Positions 7,521 to 13,631 of a DNA stretch of 13,631 bases are shown here, in pieces. Where the stretch lies: positions 1 through 13,631 of the forward strand of contig JAGVBL010000303.1 of the NCBI GenBank assembly GCA_020059785.1. The letters run 5' to 3'. Source of the DNA: Ignavibacteriales bacterium. GTDB lineage: Bacteria > Bacteroidota > Ignavibacteria > Ignavibacteriales > Melioribacteraceae. Numbering within the stretch: position 1 is the first letter of the stretch; each line of letters begins with the position of its first letter. Made by a program: the position numbers and the translations under genes. The notes below the pieces were generated by a model. It was not told the DNA's origin and did no database searches. It was given only the letters and a program-made list of their open reading frames with translations.

Positions 7521-8750
7521 TTAAAATTCAACTACAATTGGATTATTTAATTTGATTAAAAGATTATCGAGATAGCTTACAAACTCGTTTTGATTTTTAA
7601 CACCACCGGGTTCCTGAACCCATGCGGCAGTAAAATAATATTCAACTTTCGAATCAGACGGTTTAAGCGCCAGGATATAGCTCAGTTTATCCTCTGTTTG
7701 CTTAATTAAATCCTTGCCGTTGTAAAGAACTGCAATTCCAAGGTCGTCATCTGCTAAAGATTGCTTGCCATATAATGCTATGTATTGCCAGCCAACGGAC
7801 TGAGTACTTTTTATAAAATTTGTTCCTTCATATTTTGCAAGACCGGTTACTAAATTCTCAGCGTTATCAATTGTTAGAACGCATTTAGTAAGTCTGCATC
7901 TTGCATTAATTGAAATGTTAGCATTAAGATCATATTTTTTATTGTCAACCATCCACCCATAGTAATCAATTGTGAATTCGGATTTTAACGGACCATTTTT
8001 AAGAAGATTATATTTCACAGAATCTGTAACCGAAACCATATTTACTTTATTACTGTTCCACATTCCAAATGACCCGATTCCGAGTGAACTACCAACCTTA
8101 AAAATGTCCATTCCCCATTCCTGCATACTATGATACGAATCGTCTTTAGCAACAGTATCGTGCACACCAACTTCTTTAAGAACAAGTTTCTTCATTTTCT
8201 TTCCAAAAATATCGGTAGCATTACGCCAATCCAGATAAAGACGGTAGCCAACTAATTCAGATTCCCATCCGGGACCTTCGTATTTAAAGAGTGCATCGTG
8301 ATCTTTATGAATAGAAGGTACTTTGTAACTAGTTACGTTTTCAAACTCAGTTCCTCTAAATTTCCCATCGGAATAAATTCCTCCTTTTTTAGGTGAAAGT
8401 TCTGCATAAGTTTCATTTTTGAACACTGAAGAATTAATTCCCTTACCATATTCAATTTTAATCTCACTTTTCTCATCAGGCTTTAATGTTAAAACAACAG
8501 TAATAAATTCCTGACCGTTAATCTTTTCCAGCTGATAAGGAATTTCCTTTCCCCCGGAATAAACAGCGAAGGATTTAACATCAAAGTCCGGATACTTTTC
8601 AAGTATTTTATTAAGACTTATTGAAACGAGTTCATCGGTTCTATCAATTGAAGAAGAATTATTAATAAGAACTTTGAAAGATTTGCTTTCTGCAGTGCAT
8701 GCAAATGCCGCAGAAATAAATAACAAGGTAATAACTACTTTTTTCAACAT
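7521..8750 (-). CDS. secreted DUF4861-family protein of unknown function, pectin-associated
   Basis: An exported protein of 409 residues. It has an N-terminal signal peptide with Lys-Lys followed by a hydrophobic stretch ending SAAFA (about 1-18). The lipobox is poor (AFAC), so signal peptidase I cleavage is more likely than lipidation. The body resembles DUF4861 proteins, including a KKGGIYSDGKFRGTEF segment, EGPGWESELVGYRLYLDWRN and a MQEWGMDIFKVGSSLG stretch. Family members are often encoded in uronic-acid polysaccharide loci, and I know of no assured biochemical function. The rich Trp/Tyr/Gly/Asp content would suit a beta-rich carbohydrate-active fold, but this is speculation. A GTG at 8753 would add one residue. 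I prefer the ATG at 8750 because AGG at 8760-8758 is then spaced 7 nt. It follows a 135-nt structured spacer after dctM and precedes uxaC by 14 nt, so it may head a second transcript. Confidence 0.7.
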   Translation of the reverse strand: MLKKVVITLLFISAAFACTAESKSFKVLINNSSSIDRTDELVSISLNKILEKYPDFDVKSFAVYSGGKEIPYQLEKINGQEFITVVLTLKPDEKSEIKIEYGKGINSSVFKNETYAELSPKKGGIYSDGKFRGTEFENVTSYKVPSIHKDHDALFKYEGPGWESELVGYRLYLDWRNATDIFGKKMKKLVLKEVGVHDTVAKDDSYHSMQEWGMDIFKVGSSLGIGSFGMWNSNKVNMVSVTDSVKYNLLKNGPLKSEFTIDYYGWMVDNKKYDLNANISINARCRLTKCVLTIDNAENLVTGLAKYEGTNFIKSTQSVGWQYIALYGKQSLADDDLGIAVLYNGKDLIKQTEDKLSYILALKPSDSKVEYYFTAAWVQEPGGVKNQNEFVSYLDNLLIKLNNPIVVEF

Positions 8751-8757
8751 CACAAAA

Positions 8758-8765
8758 CCTATCTT
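8758..8765 (-). promoter_or_regulatory. ribosome binding site region of the DUF4861-like gene
   Basis: AAGATAGG on the minus strand. The AGG lies 7 nt before the ATG at 8750 but only 4 nt before the GTG at 8753, which favours the ATG. Confidence 0.4.
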
Positions 8766-8770
8766 TAATT

Positions 8771-8820
8771 AAAAAATATTCAGGGATGGTACTTAAACTT
8801 AAAATTCAGCCGCCATCCCT
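8771..8820 (-). terminator. terminator-like hairpin between dctM and the DUF4861-like gene
   Basis: A perfect 8-bp inverted repeat, AGGGATGG (8782-8789) with CCATCCCT (8813-8820), encloses 23 nt. On the minus strand the stem is followed, after 5 nt, by a run of six T (8776-8771). The loop is long for an intrinsic terminator, so it may be a partial terminator or attenuator lowering expression of the catabolic genes relative to the transporter. Transcript stability by 3'-end protection of dctPQM is another possibility. Confidence 0.45.
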
Positions 8821-8824
8821 TTTC

Positions 8825-8842
8825 TCATGGGAGGCACCATGA
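8825..8842. repeat. inverted repeat in the dctM downstream spacer
   Basis: TCATGG and CCATGA form a 6-bp stem with a 6-nt loop, lying between the terminator-like hairpin and the dctM stop. It may be part of a multi-hairpin 3' end of the dctPQM transcript. Confidence 0.3.
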
Positions 8843-8859
8843 AATTTTTATTCACTTCA

Positions 8860-8873
8860 TTCTTATTTAAGAA
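8860..8873. repeat. short AT-rich inverted repeat after dctM
   Basis: TTCTTA and TAAGAA flank two bases, 16 bases after the dctM stop codon. It is weak in RNA, and no role can be shown. Confidence 0.2.
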
Positions 8874-8888
8874 CAACTATAAATAATT

Positions 8889-10187
8889 TTAATAACCAAA
8901 TAACTTCGGGATAAACATGCTTAATTCAGGAAAATATGTTACAGCCAGCAATGTAATCATCATTGCTATAAACATTGGGATTAATGGTTTAATTACTGTT
9001 GTAATCGGTAATTCAGCAACAGAACACCCTACAAATAATACGCTTCCAACCGGAGGTGTACATAATCCAATACTAAGATTCATTACCATAACAATTCCAA
9101 AGTGTATCGGGTTAATTCCCAGCTGAATTGCAACAGGTAAAAATATTGGTGTAAATATTAAGACTGCCGGCGTCATATCCATAAATGTACCGACAACAAG
9201 TAGAATAACATTTATAATAATCAGTATAACAAACTTATTATCAGAAAGAGAAATTAATGCAGCGGCAACATTTTGAGGAATGTTTTCGTAAGCCATAACC
9301 CAGGACATTGCCATTGAAGTAGCAACAAGAAGCATAACAACTGCAGTAGTTGATGCACTGTTCAATAATATTGCCGGTAGATCTTTGAATTTAATTTCCC
9401 GGTAGATAAATACAGAAAGGATAAAAGCATAAAGGACAGCAATAGCAGATGCCTCGGTTGCAGTAAAGTAGCCGGCAACAATTCCACCAATAACAATAAT
9501 TATTAACAACAAACTGGGGAGCGCATCAAAAAATTTTTTAATTGCATCTCCAATTGTAAAATTTATTGTTACCTTATATTTGTTTTTCTTAGCATAAATA
9601 CCCGCAACAACCATTAAAGAAATACCCAGTAAGATACCGGGAATGTAACCCGCAAGAAATAGAGCCGCAATAGAAACTCCGCCGCTTGCAAGCGAATAGA
9701 CAATTAGAATATTACTTGGCGGAATAATCATTCCGGTTGTTGCAGAGGTAATATTTACAGCGGCAGAAAATCCGCGGTCGTAACCTTCTTTCAACATAAC
9801 TGGTGTCATAAATCCGCCTATTGCAGAAGCAGCCGCAACCGCGGATCCTGAAATTGCACCAAATAACATTGCCGCCATAATATTAACAAATGCCAAACCC
9901 CCCGGTAATTTTCCTACAAGAATTTTTGCAAAGTCAATTAAACGCCGTGCTATTCCGCCGCTATTCATTAACTGACCGGCAAGAATAAAAAATGGAATAG
10001 CAAGTAACGCAAAACTATCTATACCGGTTGCCATTCTTTGCGCTACTGTGGTTAACGAAGGTAAAGTATGAATGCTAAGCAGCATTGTAATAAGAGTTGA
10101 GATTCCAATGCTGAAAGAAATCGGAACTCCGGCAGAAAGCAGAATAGCAAACGTTAATACTAATACAATTATTTCTAATGATTCCAT
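8889..10187 (-). CDS. dctM: TRAP transporter large permease subunit (DctM family)
   Basis: A 432-residue, strongly hydrophobic inner-membrane protein that forms the sodium-driven transport channel of a TRAP system. The hydrophobic profile fits about 11-12 membrane segments in two similar halves. Family landmarks are the FGAISGSAVAAASAIG segment (109-124), the hairpin motif IIPPSN (154-159) and its C-terminal counterpart LCTPPVGSVLFVG (about 375-387). The ATG at 10187 lies 32 nt after the dctQ stop. No strong ribosome binding site is visible. It acts with the small permease and the solute-binding lipoprotein encoded just upstream. Genomic context points to hexuronates (galacturonate, glucuronate) as substrates. 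The sequence alone does not prove this. Confidence 0.95.
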   Translation of the reverse strand: MESLEIIVLVLTFAILLSAGVPISFSIGISTLITMLLSIHTLPSLTTVAQRMATGIDSFALLAIPFFILAGQLMNSGGIARRLIDFAKILVGKLPGGLAFVNIMAAMLFGAISGSAVAAASAIGGFMTPVMLKEGYDRGFSAAVNITSATTGMIIPPSNILIVYSLASGGVSIAALFLAGYIPGILLGISLMVVAGIYAKKNKYKVTINFTIGDAIKKFFDALPSLLLIIIVIGGIVAGYFTATEASAIAVLYAFILSVFIYREIKFKDLPAILLNSASTTAVVMLLVATSMAMSWVMAYENIPQNVAAALISLSDNKFVILIIINVILLVVGTFMDMTPAVLIFTPIFLPVAIQLGINPIHFGIVMVMNLSIGLCTPPVGSVLFVGCSVAELPITTVIKPLIPMFIAMMITLLAVTYFPELSMFIPKLFGY

Positions 10188-10219
10188 AAAGTAATCGGTT
10201 TGTTATAATGGCTAAAAAT

Positions 10220-10702
10220 TTATAATTCCTTTAACTTTTTTATTGCTTCAATAATAAAGTAGCTTGAATAAAATAAAATCAGTGCGCCGCTTACAGGAAC
10301 AACAAGGTAAACGTAACCAAGCGGAACCTGCAACGCTGCAGATATCTGATTAAGACTGAGTGTAATTAATACTAATCTATAACCGCCTATAAGCATTACT
10401 ACCAGGGAAAAAAAGAAAATAGATACCTGGATAAAAATTTCAAGATAAAGTTTGGATTTACCATGTAATTTAAGCGAGAGCAGATCTATTGCCAGATGCA
10501 TCTTCTGTCCGGCAACATAACTTGCACCTAATATTCCAAGCCAAACAAGTGTATACCGGGCTAATTCCTCTGTAAATGAACTAGGGTTATGTAAAACAAA
10601 TCTTGTAAATACCTGCCATAGAACATTAACTGTCATTAATGATATAATAAAAACAAGAAGCCATTGTAATACGGTATCTATTATTTTTTTTATCTTATTC
10701 AT
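10220..10702 (-). CDS. dctQ: TRAP transporter small permease subunit (DctQ family)
   Basis: A 160-residue inner-membrane protein with four predicted hydrophobic segments at about 8-30, 48-66, 86-108 and 128-150, the usual DctQ topology. The conserved-type segment WQVFTRFVLHNPSSFTEELARY (29-50) and the following WLGILGASY are typical of the family. It pairs with DctM and receives substrate from the DctP binding protein. Its ATG (10702-10700) overlaps the restored dctP stop codon (10697-10695) by 8 nt. This indicates translational coupling and also confirms where dctP should end. Confidence 0.93.
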   Translation of the reverse strand: MNKIKKIIDTVLQWLLVFIISLMTVNVLWQVFTRFVLHNPSSFTEELARYTLVWLGILGASYVAGQKMHLAIDLLSLKLHGKSKLYLEIFIQVSIFFFSLVVMLIGGYRLVLITLSLNQISAALQVPLGYVYLVVPVSGALILFYSSYFIIEAIKKLKEL

Positions 10703-11686
10703 TATAGTCTACCATTTTGATTTGTTTAATAAGATTATAGACAGAAGGTTCATTTCGATATTCTTCAATAAGAGGTTTAACTTTTTCTTCGAATAGATTT
10801 TTATCCGGATAATAAATTTTTACACCAGCTTTTTGAACTTCCTTAAGTGCTTCTTCCGTGGCTTCTTTCCACAATTTTTTTGATACTGATAAGATTCATC
10901 AGCAGCTTCCTGAATCCATTGTTGTTCTTGAGGAGTAAGATCATCCCAAATTACTGTACTAATTAATAAAACATCTGGAACCGAAGTATGTTCATTAAGT
11001 GAATAAAATTTGCAAACTTCATAATGGCGGGATAGAAAAAAACTTGGCGGATTATTTTCGGCACCATCAACAACGCCCTGTTGAAGTGCAGTGTACAATT
11101 CGCCCCATGCAATAGGTGTTGCCGAACCACCTAACGCTCTTACCAATTTTACAGATGTGGGACTTTCCTGTGTTCTTATCTTCAAGCCCTTTAAATCATC
11201 CGGAGTTAAAATCGGTTTATCCTTAGTATAAAAGCTTCTGCTTCCGGCATCGTAATAGCATAAACCTCTAAGCCAGAATTTTTGTGTACTCTTTAGCAAA
11301 TCTTTTCCAGATGAACTTTCAAAGAAATCGAATTTCTGTTTATCGTTTACAAATATGAACGGCAGTGAAAAAACTTTAAAGTCCGGAACAAATCCCTCAA
11401 GCACCGAGGACGAAACTTTTGTCATTCCTAAACTTCCTATTTGAAGAAGTTCTAAACATTCGCGTTCTGTTCCAAGCTGTTGACTTGGATAAACAGTAAT
11501 TTGAATTTTACCATTAGACTTTTGAGCGGCTCTATCGGCTAAATAGAGCATTGCTTTATGAACCGGATGAGACTGATCTAAACCATGCCCAATTTTAATT
11601 CTTCTTACACCGCTCTCCTTGGAACAAGCAGTCAAAAAAATAAATCCGATGGCTAAAAAAATTTTGATTCGAGAATTTAGTCTCAT
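10695..11686 (-). CDS. dctP: TRAP transporter solute-binding lipoprotein, probable uronate binder (frameshifted)
   Basis: A TRAP-type DctP binding protein that captures the substrate outside the inner membrane. The N-terminus has a signal peptide with lipobox LTAC (18-21), so Cys21 should be lipidated, as in lipid-anchored TRAP binders. The ligand-carboxylate Arg of the family is expected at Arg171 in GLKIRTQ. The ALQQGVVDGAENNPPSF stretch (200-216) is typical of sugar-acid DctP proteins. As written, the frame stops at 10820 after 288 residues, with an abnormal basic tail from about residue 271. Adding one A in the A7 run (10881-10875) restores a normal C-terminus, KLWKEATEEALKEVQKAG and onward, ending in MVDYNE. 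This gives 330 residues, the usual family length, with a stop at 10697-10695 overlapping dctQ. The cause may be sequencing error, mutation or recoding. The upstream gap of 205 nt makes this the likely first gene of the transporter operon. Confidence 0.85.
10875..10881 (-). other. homopolymer A7 frameshift site in dctP
   Basis: Seven A on the minus strand, read as CAA AAA AAT TGT. An eighth A, or a -1 ribosomal slip on A-AAA-AAT, joins the upstream DctP frame to the conserved C-terminal frame. Homopolymer miscounting is the simplest explanation. Confidence 0.8.
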
Positions 11687-11891
11687 AATCTTTTACTCAA
11701 TAAAATGATTATAAAAATTAACAATTGATACTAATCTAAAAACATTCAAAAAAGCTTAATTACGAAAATCATATCGTTTACTTAATCGTTTAACTAAAAA
11801 TCTAAAAAAATCACCTTTTAGTCAATTAAATAAATCATTTTCCCGGGATAATACCAAGATTTTGGCTAACAACAATGAAATATTTTAAAAT
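11687..11891 (-). promoter_or_regulatory. AT-rich intergenic region upstream of dctP (probable promoter region)
   Basis: These 205 nt separate the PL9/T9SS reading frame from dctP and hold no open frame worth calling. The minus strand contains a TATAAT at 11713-11708 (15-20 nt before a plausible transcription start close to the ATG) and a TTGACT farther upstream. The two are not correctly spaced relative to each other, so no promoter can be fixed. There is no convincing GC-rich hairpin with a T tract after the T9SS domain stop. Confidence 0.4.
11770..11793 (-). promoter_or_regulatory. candidate operator: direct repeat and LacI-like near-palindrome upstream of dctP
   Basis: ATCGTTTA occurs twice, at 11773-11780 and 11785-11792, 12 bp apart. 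The second copy sits in TTAATCGTTTAA (11782-11793), symmetric except at the two bases flanking the central CG. A central CG with AT-rich arms is the style of LacI-family operators, which often control sugar loci. The regulator is not encoded in the window, so this remains a candidate only. Confidence 0.35.
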
Positions 11892-12107
11892 TTATTTTAG
11901 TAGGACAAATCTTTTACTCTGATTTATACCGCCGGAAGTTAACCGATAAATATAAACCCCGGATGAAATTCCCATTGCATTGAATGTTACTGTATGGTAA
12001 CCACTTTGATATTTCCCATCGATAAGTTTTTTAACAGATCGACCAAGAATATCGAACACTTCCAATTTAATATCCAAATCCTTATGTAAGGTAAAAGAAA
12101 TTTTAGT
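11892..12107 (-). pseudogene. T9SS C-terminal sorting domain cut off from the PL9 lyase by an in-frame stop
   Basis: Reading the same frame on past the TAA at 12110-12108 gives 71 residues that complete a type A T9SS sorting domain: TKISFTLHK, then IKLEVFDILGRSVKKL, SSGVYIYRL and the terminal KRFVLLK. The segment before the stop ends NFPNPFNP, which normally continues as Ser/Thr-x-(K/x)-I. The stop therefore falls exactly where a Ser codon (for example TCA) would be expected. This domain should carry the lyase through the outer membrane by type IX secretion and then be removed or lipid-anchored. It is not likely an independent gene. A TTG at 12077 could start an open frame, but without a ribosome binding site and with half of the domain missing. 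Confidence 0.85.
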
Positions 12108-13418
12108 TTACGGATTGAACGGATTTGGAAAATTCTGATGAAGAACAATTGATGAATTAATTAGTTCTTCATAATTGATTGAAGAAGGTCCTTCGTACTC
12201 AAAAGCTCCCAGGTCCGGGGCTAAACCTTTAAATGGTAAACCAACATCAACACCGGCATCAATAAATTGACTACCCGATGCAAGATTCATAAATGTAATG
12301 TCTGGTAAGCTTCCATCTTCTTTTCTGGGTCGTGTTGCCTGAGTAGCGTCGATACTCTGAAAATCATTTGCCGAAACACTAAACGGTGCAAGCCAGCTGT
12401 TTTTTTCCTGAACAGCAAAATTTCCTAATTCAACTAAACCCAAATAGGCAATAGAATTTTTTACAATTAATGATTGACCGGGATTTAATGCTCTTGTTAT
12501 TCTATAATCAGCGGTTAGGTTTCTAAATCCGGTACAATTTAATAACATCATTGAACCGTCGTTATTGTTCTGATCGAACCCTTTTACCTTGTTATCGAAT
12601 GCAAAACATCTCTTTAATGTAACATGATGCATTAACCGGTCGCTATTAGAATTATCACCACCACCCATTTTAAAACCATTTCCATTACCGGAAGTTTGAG
12701 TGCCATCTTTTCTAAATCCGTTTTTAAAGCTCCAGCAATTTTCTATTACAGTCGTAACATTATTAGCACCTCTTAAATATCCATCCCATCCATCATCGGA
12801 GTTCTGCCATGCACGGCATCCGTAAAAATAATTGCCCGATCCTACTGTTAGTTTGGGTGCAAATCCATCAGCATTTCCTTCGGAAGGATCGGCATTATTG
12901 TATGAGTCGCAATTGATTATCTGATTATTTGAGGTACCGTTACTTAATTGTAATCCGGAGTCTCTATTCTCATAAAAGGCGCAGAACTCAATAATATTAT
13001 TAGAGCCGCCGCTAATTTCCATTCCATTATCACCGGCACCTTTAATATCAATTCCTTTTATATGCCAGTAACTTGCATTGCTTAGCCGAATACCACGATT
13101 ACTACTACCAACAACCTGTGAAGAAAAATCTAAAATGGGACGTTCGTTTTTATATGCAAAAATGTAATAACGAGATGATGAAGTACCACTCTTCGAAATA
13201 GAAATGGTTGCATTGTAATTAAATGTTCCGCCTCTTACAAAAATTGTATCTCCCAACTTAACCTGATTAATTGCTGTTGAAAGATTAAGAAGAGGTGCGG
13301 AAATAGTTCCGGAGTCGGAATCGTTTCCATTTGGAGCAACAAATAAATTTTGCGCAATTGAAAATCCTGTTAAAAAAAGAAATATTGCTAAGCATAAATA
13401 TTTATTAAAGACTTTCAC
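12108..13418 (-). CDS. secreted pectate lyase, polysaccharide lyase family 9
   Basis: A 436-residue protein with a signal peptide (about 1-22, ending FSIAQ) and a right-handed parallel beta-helix body rich in Asn and Gly rungs. Family PL9 enzymes cleave polygalacturonate by calcium-dependent beta-elimination, giving unsaturated oligogalacturonides. The calcium ligands fit Asp184 (GNADGFA) and Asp208, Asp209 and Asp212 (SDDGWDGY), with the same spacing as Asp209/233/234/237 in Dickeya Pel9A. Lys250 in GNGFKMGGG fits the catalytic Lys273. The start is a GTG at 13418 with AGGAG at 13432-13428, spaced 9 nt. The C-terminus enters a T9SS linker (VLHQNFPNPFNP) and then meets TAA at 12110-12108, so the sorting domain is lost. 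The full-length protein would be about 508 residues. If the stop is real, the product would probably stay in the periplasm. It lies 37 nt after the esterase gene. Confidence 0.9.
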   Translation of the reverse strand: MKVFNKYLCLAIFLFLTGFSIAQNLFVAPNGNDSDSGTISAPLLNLSTAINQVKLGDTIFVRGGTFNYNATISISKSGTSSSRYYIFAYKNERPILDFSSQVVGSSNRGIRLSNASYWHIKGIDIKGAGDNGMEISGGSNNIIEFCAFYENRDSGLQLSNGTSNNQIINCDSYNNADPSEGNADGFAPKLTVGSGNYFYGCRAWQNSDDGWDGYLRGANNVTTVIENCWSFKNGFRKDGTQTSGNGNGFKMGGGDNSNSDRLMHHVTLKRCFAFDNKVKGFDQNNNDGSMMLLNCTGFRNLTADYRITRALNPGQSLIVKNSIAYLGLVELGNFAVQEKNSWLAPFSVSANDFQSIDATQATRPRKEDGSLPDITFMNLASGSQFIDAGVDVGLPFKGLAPDLGAFEYEGPSSINYEELINSSIVLHQNFPNPFNP

Positions 13419-13427
13419 TTAATTCTA

Positions 13428-13432
13428 CTCCT
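13428..13432 (-). promoter_or_regulatory. ribosome binding site of the PL9 lyase gene
   Basis: AGGAG on the minus strand, 9 nt before the GTG at 13418. It supports this non-ATG start, which also gives a complete signal peptide. Confidence 0.65.
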
Positions 13433-13435
13433 ATT

Positions 13436-13450
13436 TGTAATCGAGTTACA
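13436..13450. repeat. inverted repeat in the esterase-lyase gap
   Basis: TGTAA (13436-13440) and TTACA (13446-13450) flank the 5-nt centre TCGAG, just upstream of the lyase ribosome binding site. The inner TAATCG resembles the candidate operator upstream of dctP, but only weakly. Confidence 0.25.
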
Positions 13451-13455
13451 TGTAG

Positions 13456-13631
13456 TTATTTCTCAATTAAAAAATCAGAAAGATGTGTATTCATTTTCTT
13501 AATTTCTTCAACAACCAGTTCCGCTACAATACGTGCGCCATATTCATTGAAATGAGTATCGTCTTCTTTGCCATCGGGGTACTTTGTATAAAAGCCCGGC
13601 TTCACATATAGGAAAAGCTTTTTGGATTCAT
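13456..13631 (-). CDS. SGNH/GDSL esterase, probable rhamnogalacturonan acetylesterase (C-terminal part)
   Basis: Only the last 57 residues are in the window, and the N-terminal part lies beyond the right edge. The visible part reads LFLYVKPGFYTKYPDG and then DDTHFNEYGARIVAELV. The D-x-T-H-F-N-x-x-G-A block is the C-terminal catalytic Asp/His motif of SGNH hydrolases, in the form seen in rhamnogalacturonan acetylesterases. Such enzymes remove acetyl groups from the rhamnogalacturonan I backbone, so that lyases and hydrolases can act. The stop TAA is at 13458-13456, 37 nt before the lyase start on the same strand, so the two are probably co-transcribed. Another pectin or xylan deacetylase of the same fold cannot be excluded from this fragment. 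Confidence 0.75.
   Translation of the reverse strand, partial: ESKKLFLYVKPGFYTKYPDGKEDDTHFNEYGARIVAELVVEEIKKMNTHLSDFLIEK

Noticed and set aside
8839..8886. Plus-strand mini-ORF of 15 codons (MKFLFTSFLFKNNYK) with GGGAGG upstream of its ATG
   Set aside because: The apparent ribosome binding site lies within an inverted repeat (8825-8842), no promoter is evident, and it runs antisense towards the dctM stop. It is too short to support without conservation.
8917..9126. Plus-strand frame inside dctM with membrane-like composition
   Set aside because: It is antisense to the conserved C-terminal TRAP permease motif region. Hydrophobicity on both strands is common for such genes.
11842..11865. CCCGGG palindrome and the CCAAAATCTTGG short stem as a terminator after the T9SS domain
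   Set aside because: The stem is only 4 bp, the CCCGGG has no loop, and no T run follows on the minus strand.
11892..12077. Independent small gene starting at TTG 12077
   Set aside because: It contains only the second half of a T9SS sorting domain, in the same frame as the upstream lyase, and has no ribosome binding site. It is the cut-off end of that lyase.
1..13631. CRISPR arrays, tRNA/rRNA genes, insertion sequences, phage or defence genes
   Set aside because: No repeat-spacer periodicity, transposase motifs, clover-leaf candidates or defence-type proteins were seen. The window is filled by one carbohydrate locus.

Overview
The window reads as a pectin and hexuronate utilisation locus from an AT-rich member of the Bacteroidota/Chlorobiota side of the tree, most likely an Ignavibacteria-like organism. 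The main evidence is a secreted polysaccharide lyase followed by a type IX secretion (T9SS) C-terminal sorting domain of the 'NFPNPFNP ... GVYIYRL ... KRFVLLK' style common in Ignavibacteria and relatives. A lipoprotein-type TRAP solute-binding protein and a Thermotoga-like uronate pathway (UxaE plus an SDR-type mannonate oxidoreductase) fit the same picture. The taxonomic placement is inference. Every supported gene lies on the minus strand, so the transcription order is from high to low coordinates.

Layout in transcription order. (1) 13631-13456: the last 57 residues of an SGNH/GDSL esterase resembling rhamnogalacturonan acetylesterase. (2) 13418-12108: a family PL9 pectate lyase with its calcium Asp cluster and catalytic Lys. 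An in-frame TAA separates it from its T9SS sorting domain (12107-11892). (3) 11891-11687: an intergenic region with a direct repeat and a LacI-type near-palindrome. (4) 11686-8889: a TRAP transporter dctP-dctQ-dctM; dctP carries a one-base frameshift at an A7 run. (5) 8888-8754: a 135-nt spacer with three inverted repeats, one of them terminator-like. (6) 8750-7521: a secreted DUF4861-like protein. (7) 7506-3882: uxaC, uxaE and a KDPG aldolase, tightly packed. (8) 3870-3025: an SDR-type fructuronate reductase (UxuB). (9) 2965-1877: a PfkB-type KDG kinase. (10) 1862-588: a LarA-superfamily nickel-pincer racemase/epimerase. (11) 567-1: the N-terminal part of 6-phosphogluconate dehydrogenase, cut by the window edge.

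How the genes work together (family knowledge plus inference). The esterase and PL9 lyase open up pectin outside the cytoplasm. The TRAP system imports uronates or small uronic oligomers. UxaC isomerises galacturonate to tagaturonate and glucuronate to fructuronate, UxaE epimerises tagaturonate to fructuronate, and UxuB reduces fructuronate to mannonate. KdgK and Eda then process KDG through KDPG to pyruvate and glyceraldehyde 3-phosphate. The mannonate dehydratase (UxuA) needed between mannonate and KDG is not in the window.

The most interesting point is the 3' end of the run. A LarA homologue sits directly before gnd. Known LarA homologues include a D-gluconate 2-epimerase, so this pair could divert mannonate to gluconate and, after phosphorylation, into the pentose phosphate pathway. 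The other notable points are the two lesions only about 1.2 kb apart in neighbouring genes (a stop inside the PL9 secretion signal and a frameshift in dctP). They could be assembly errors, true decay, or less likely recoding.
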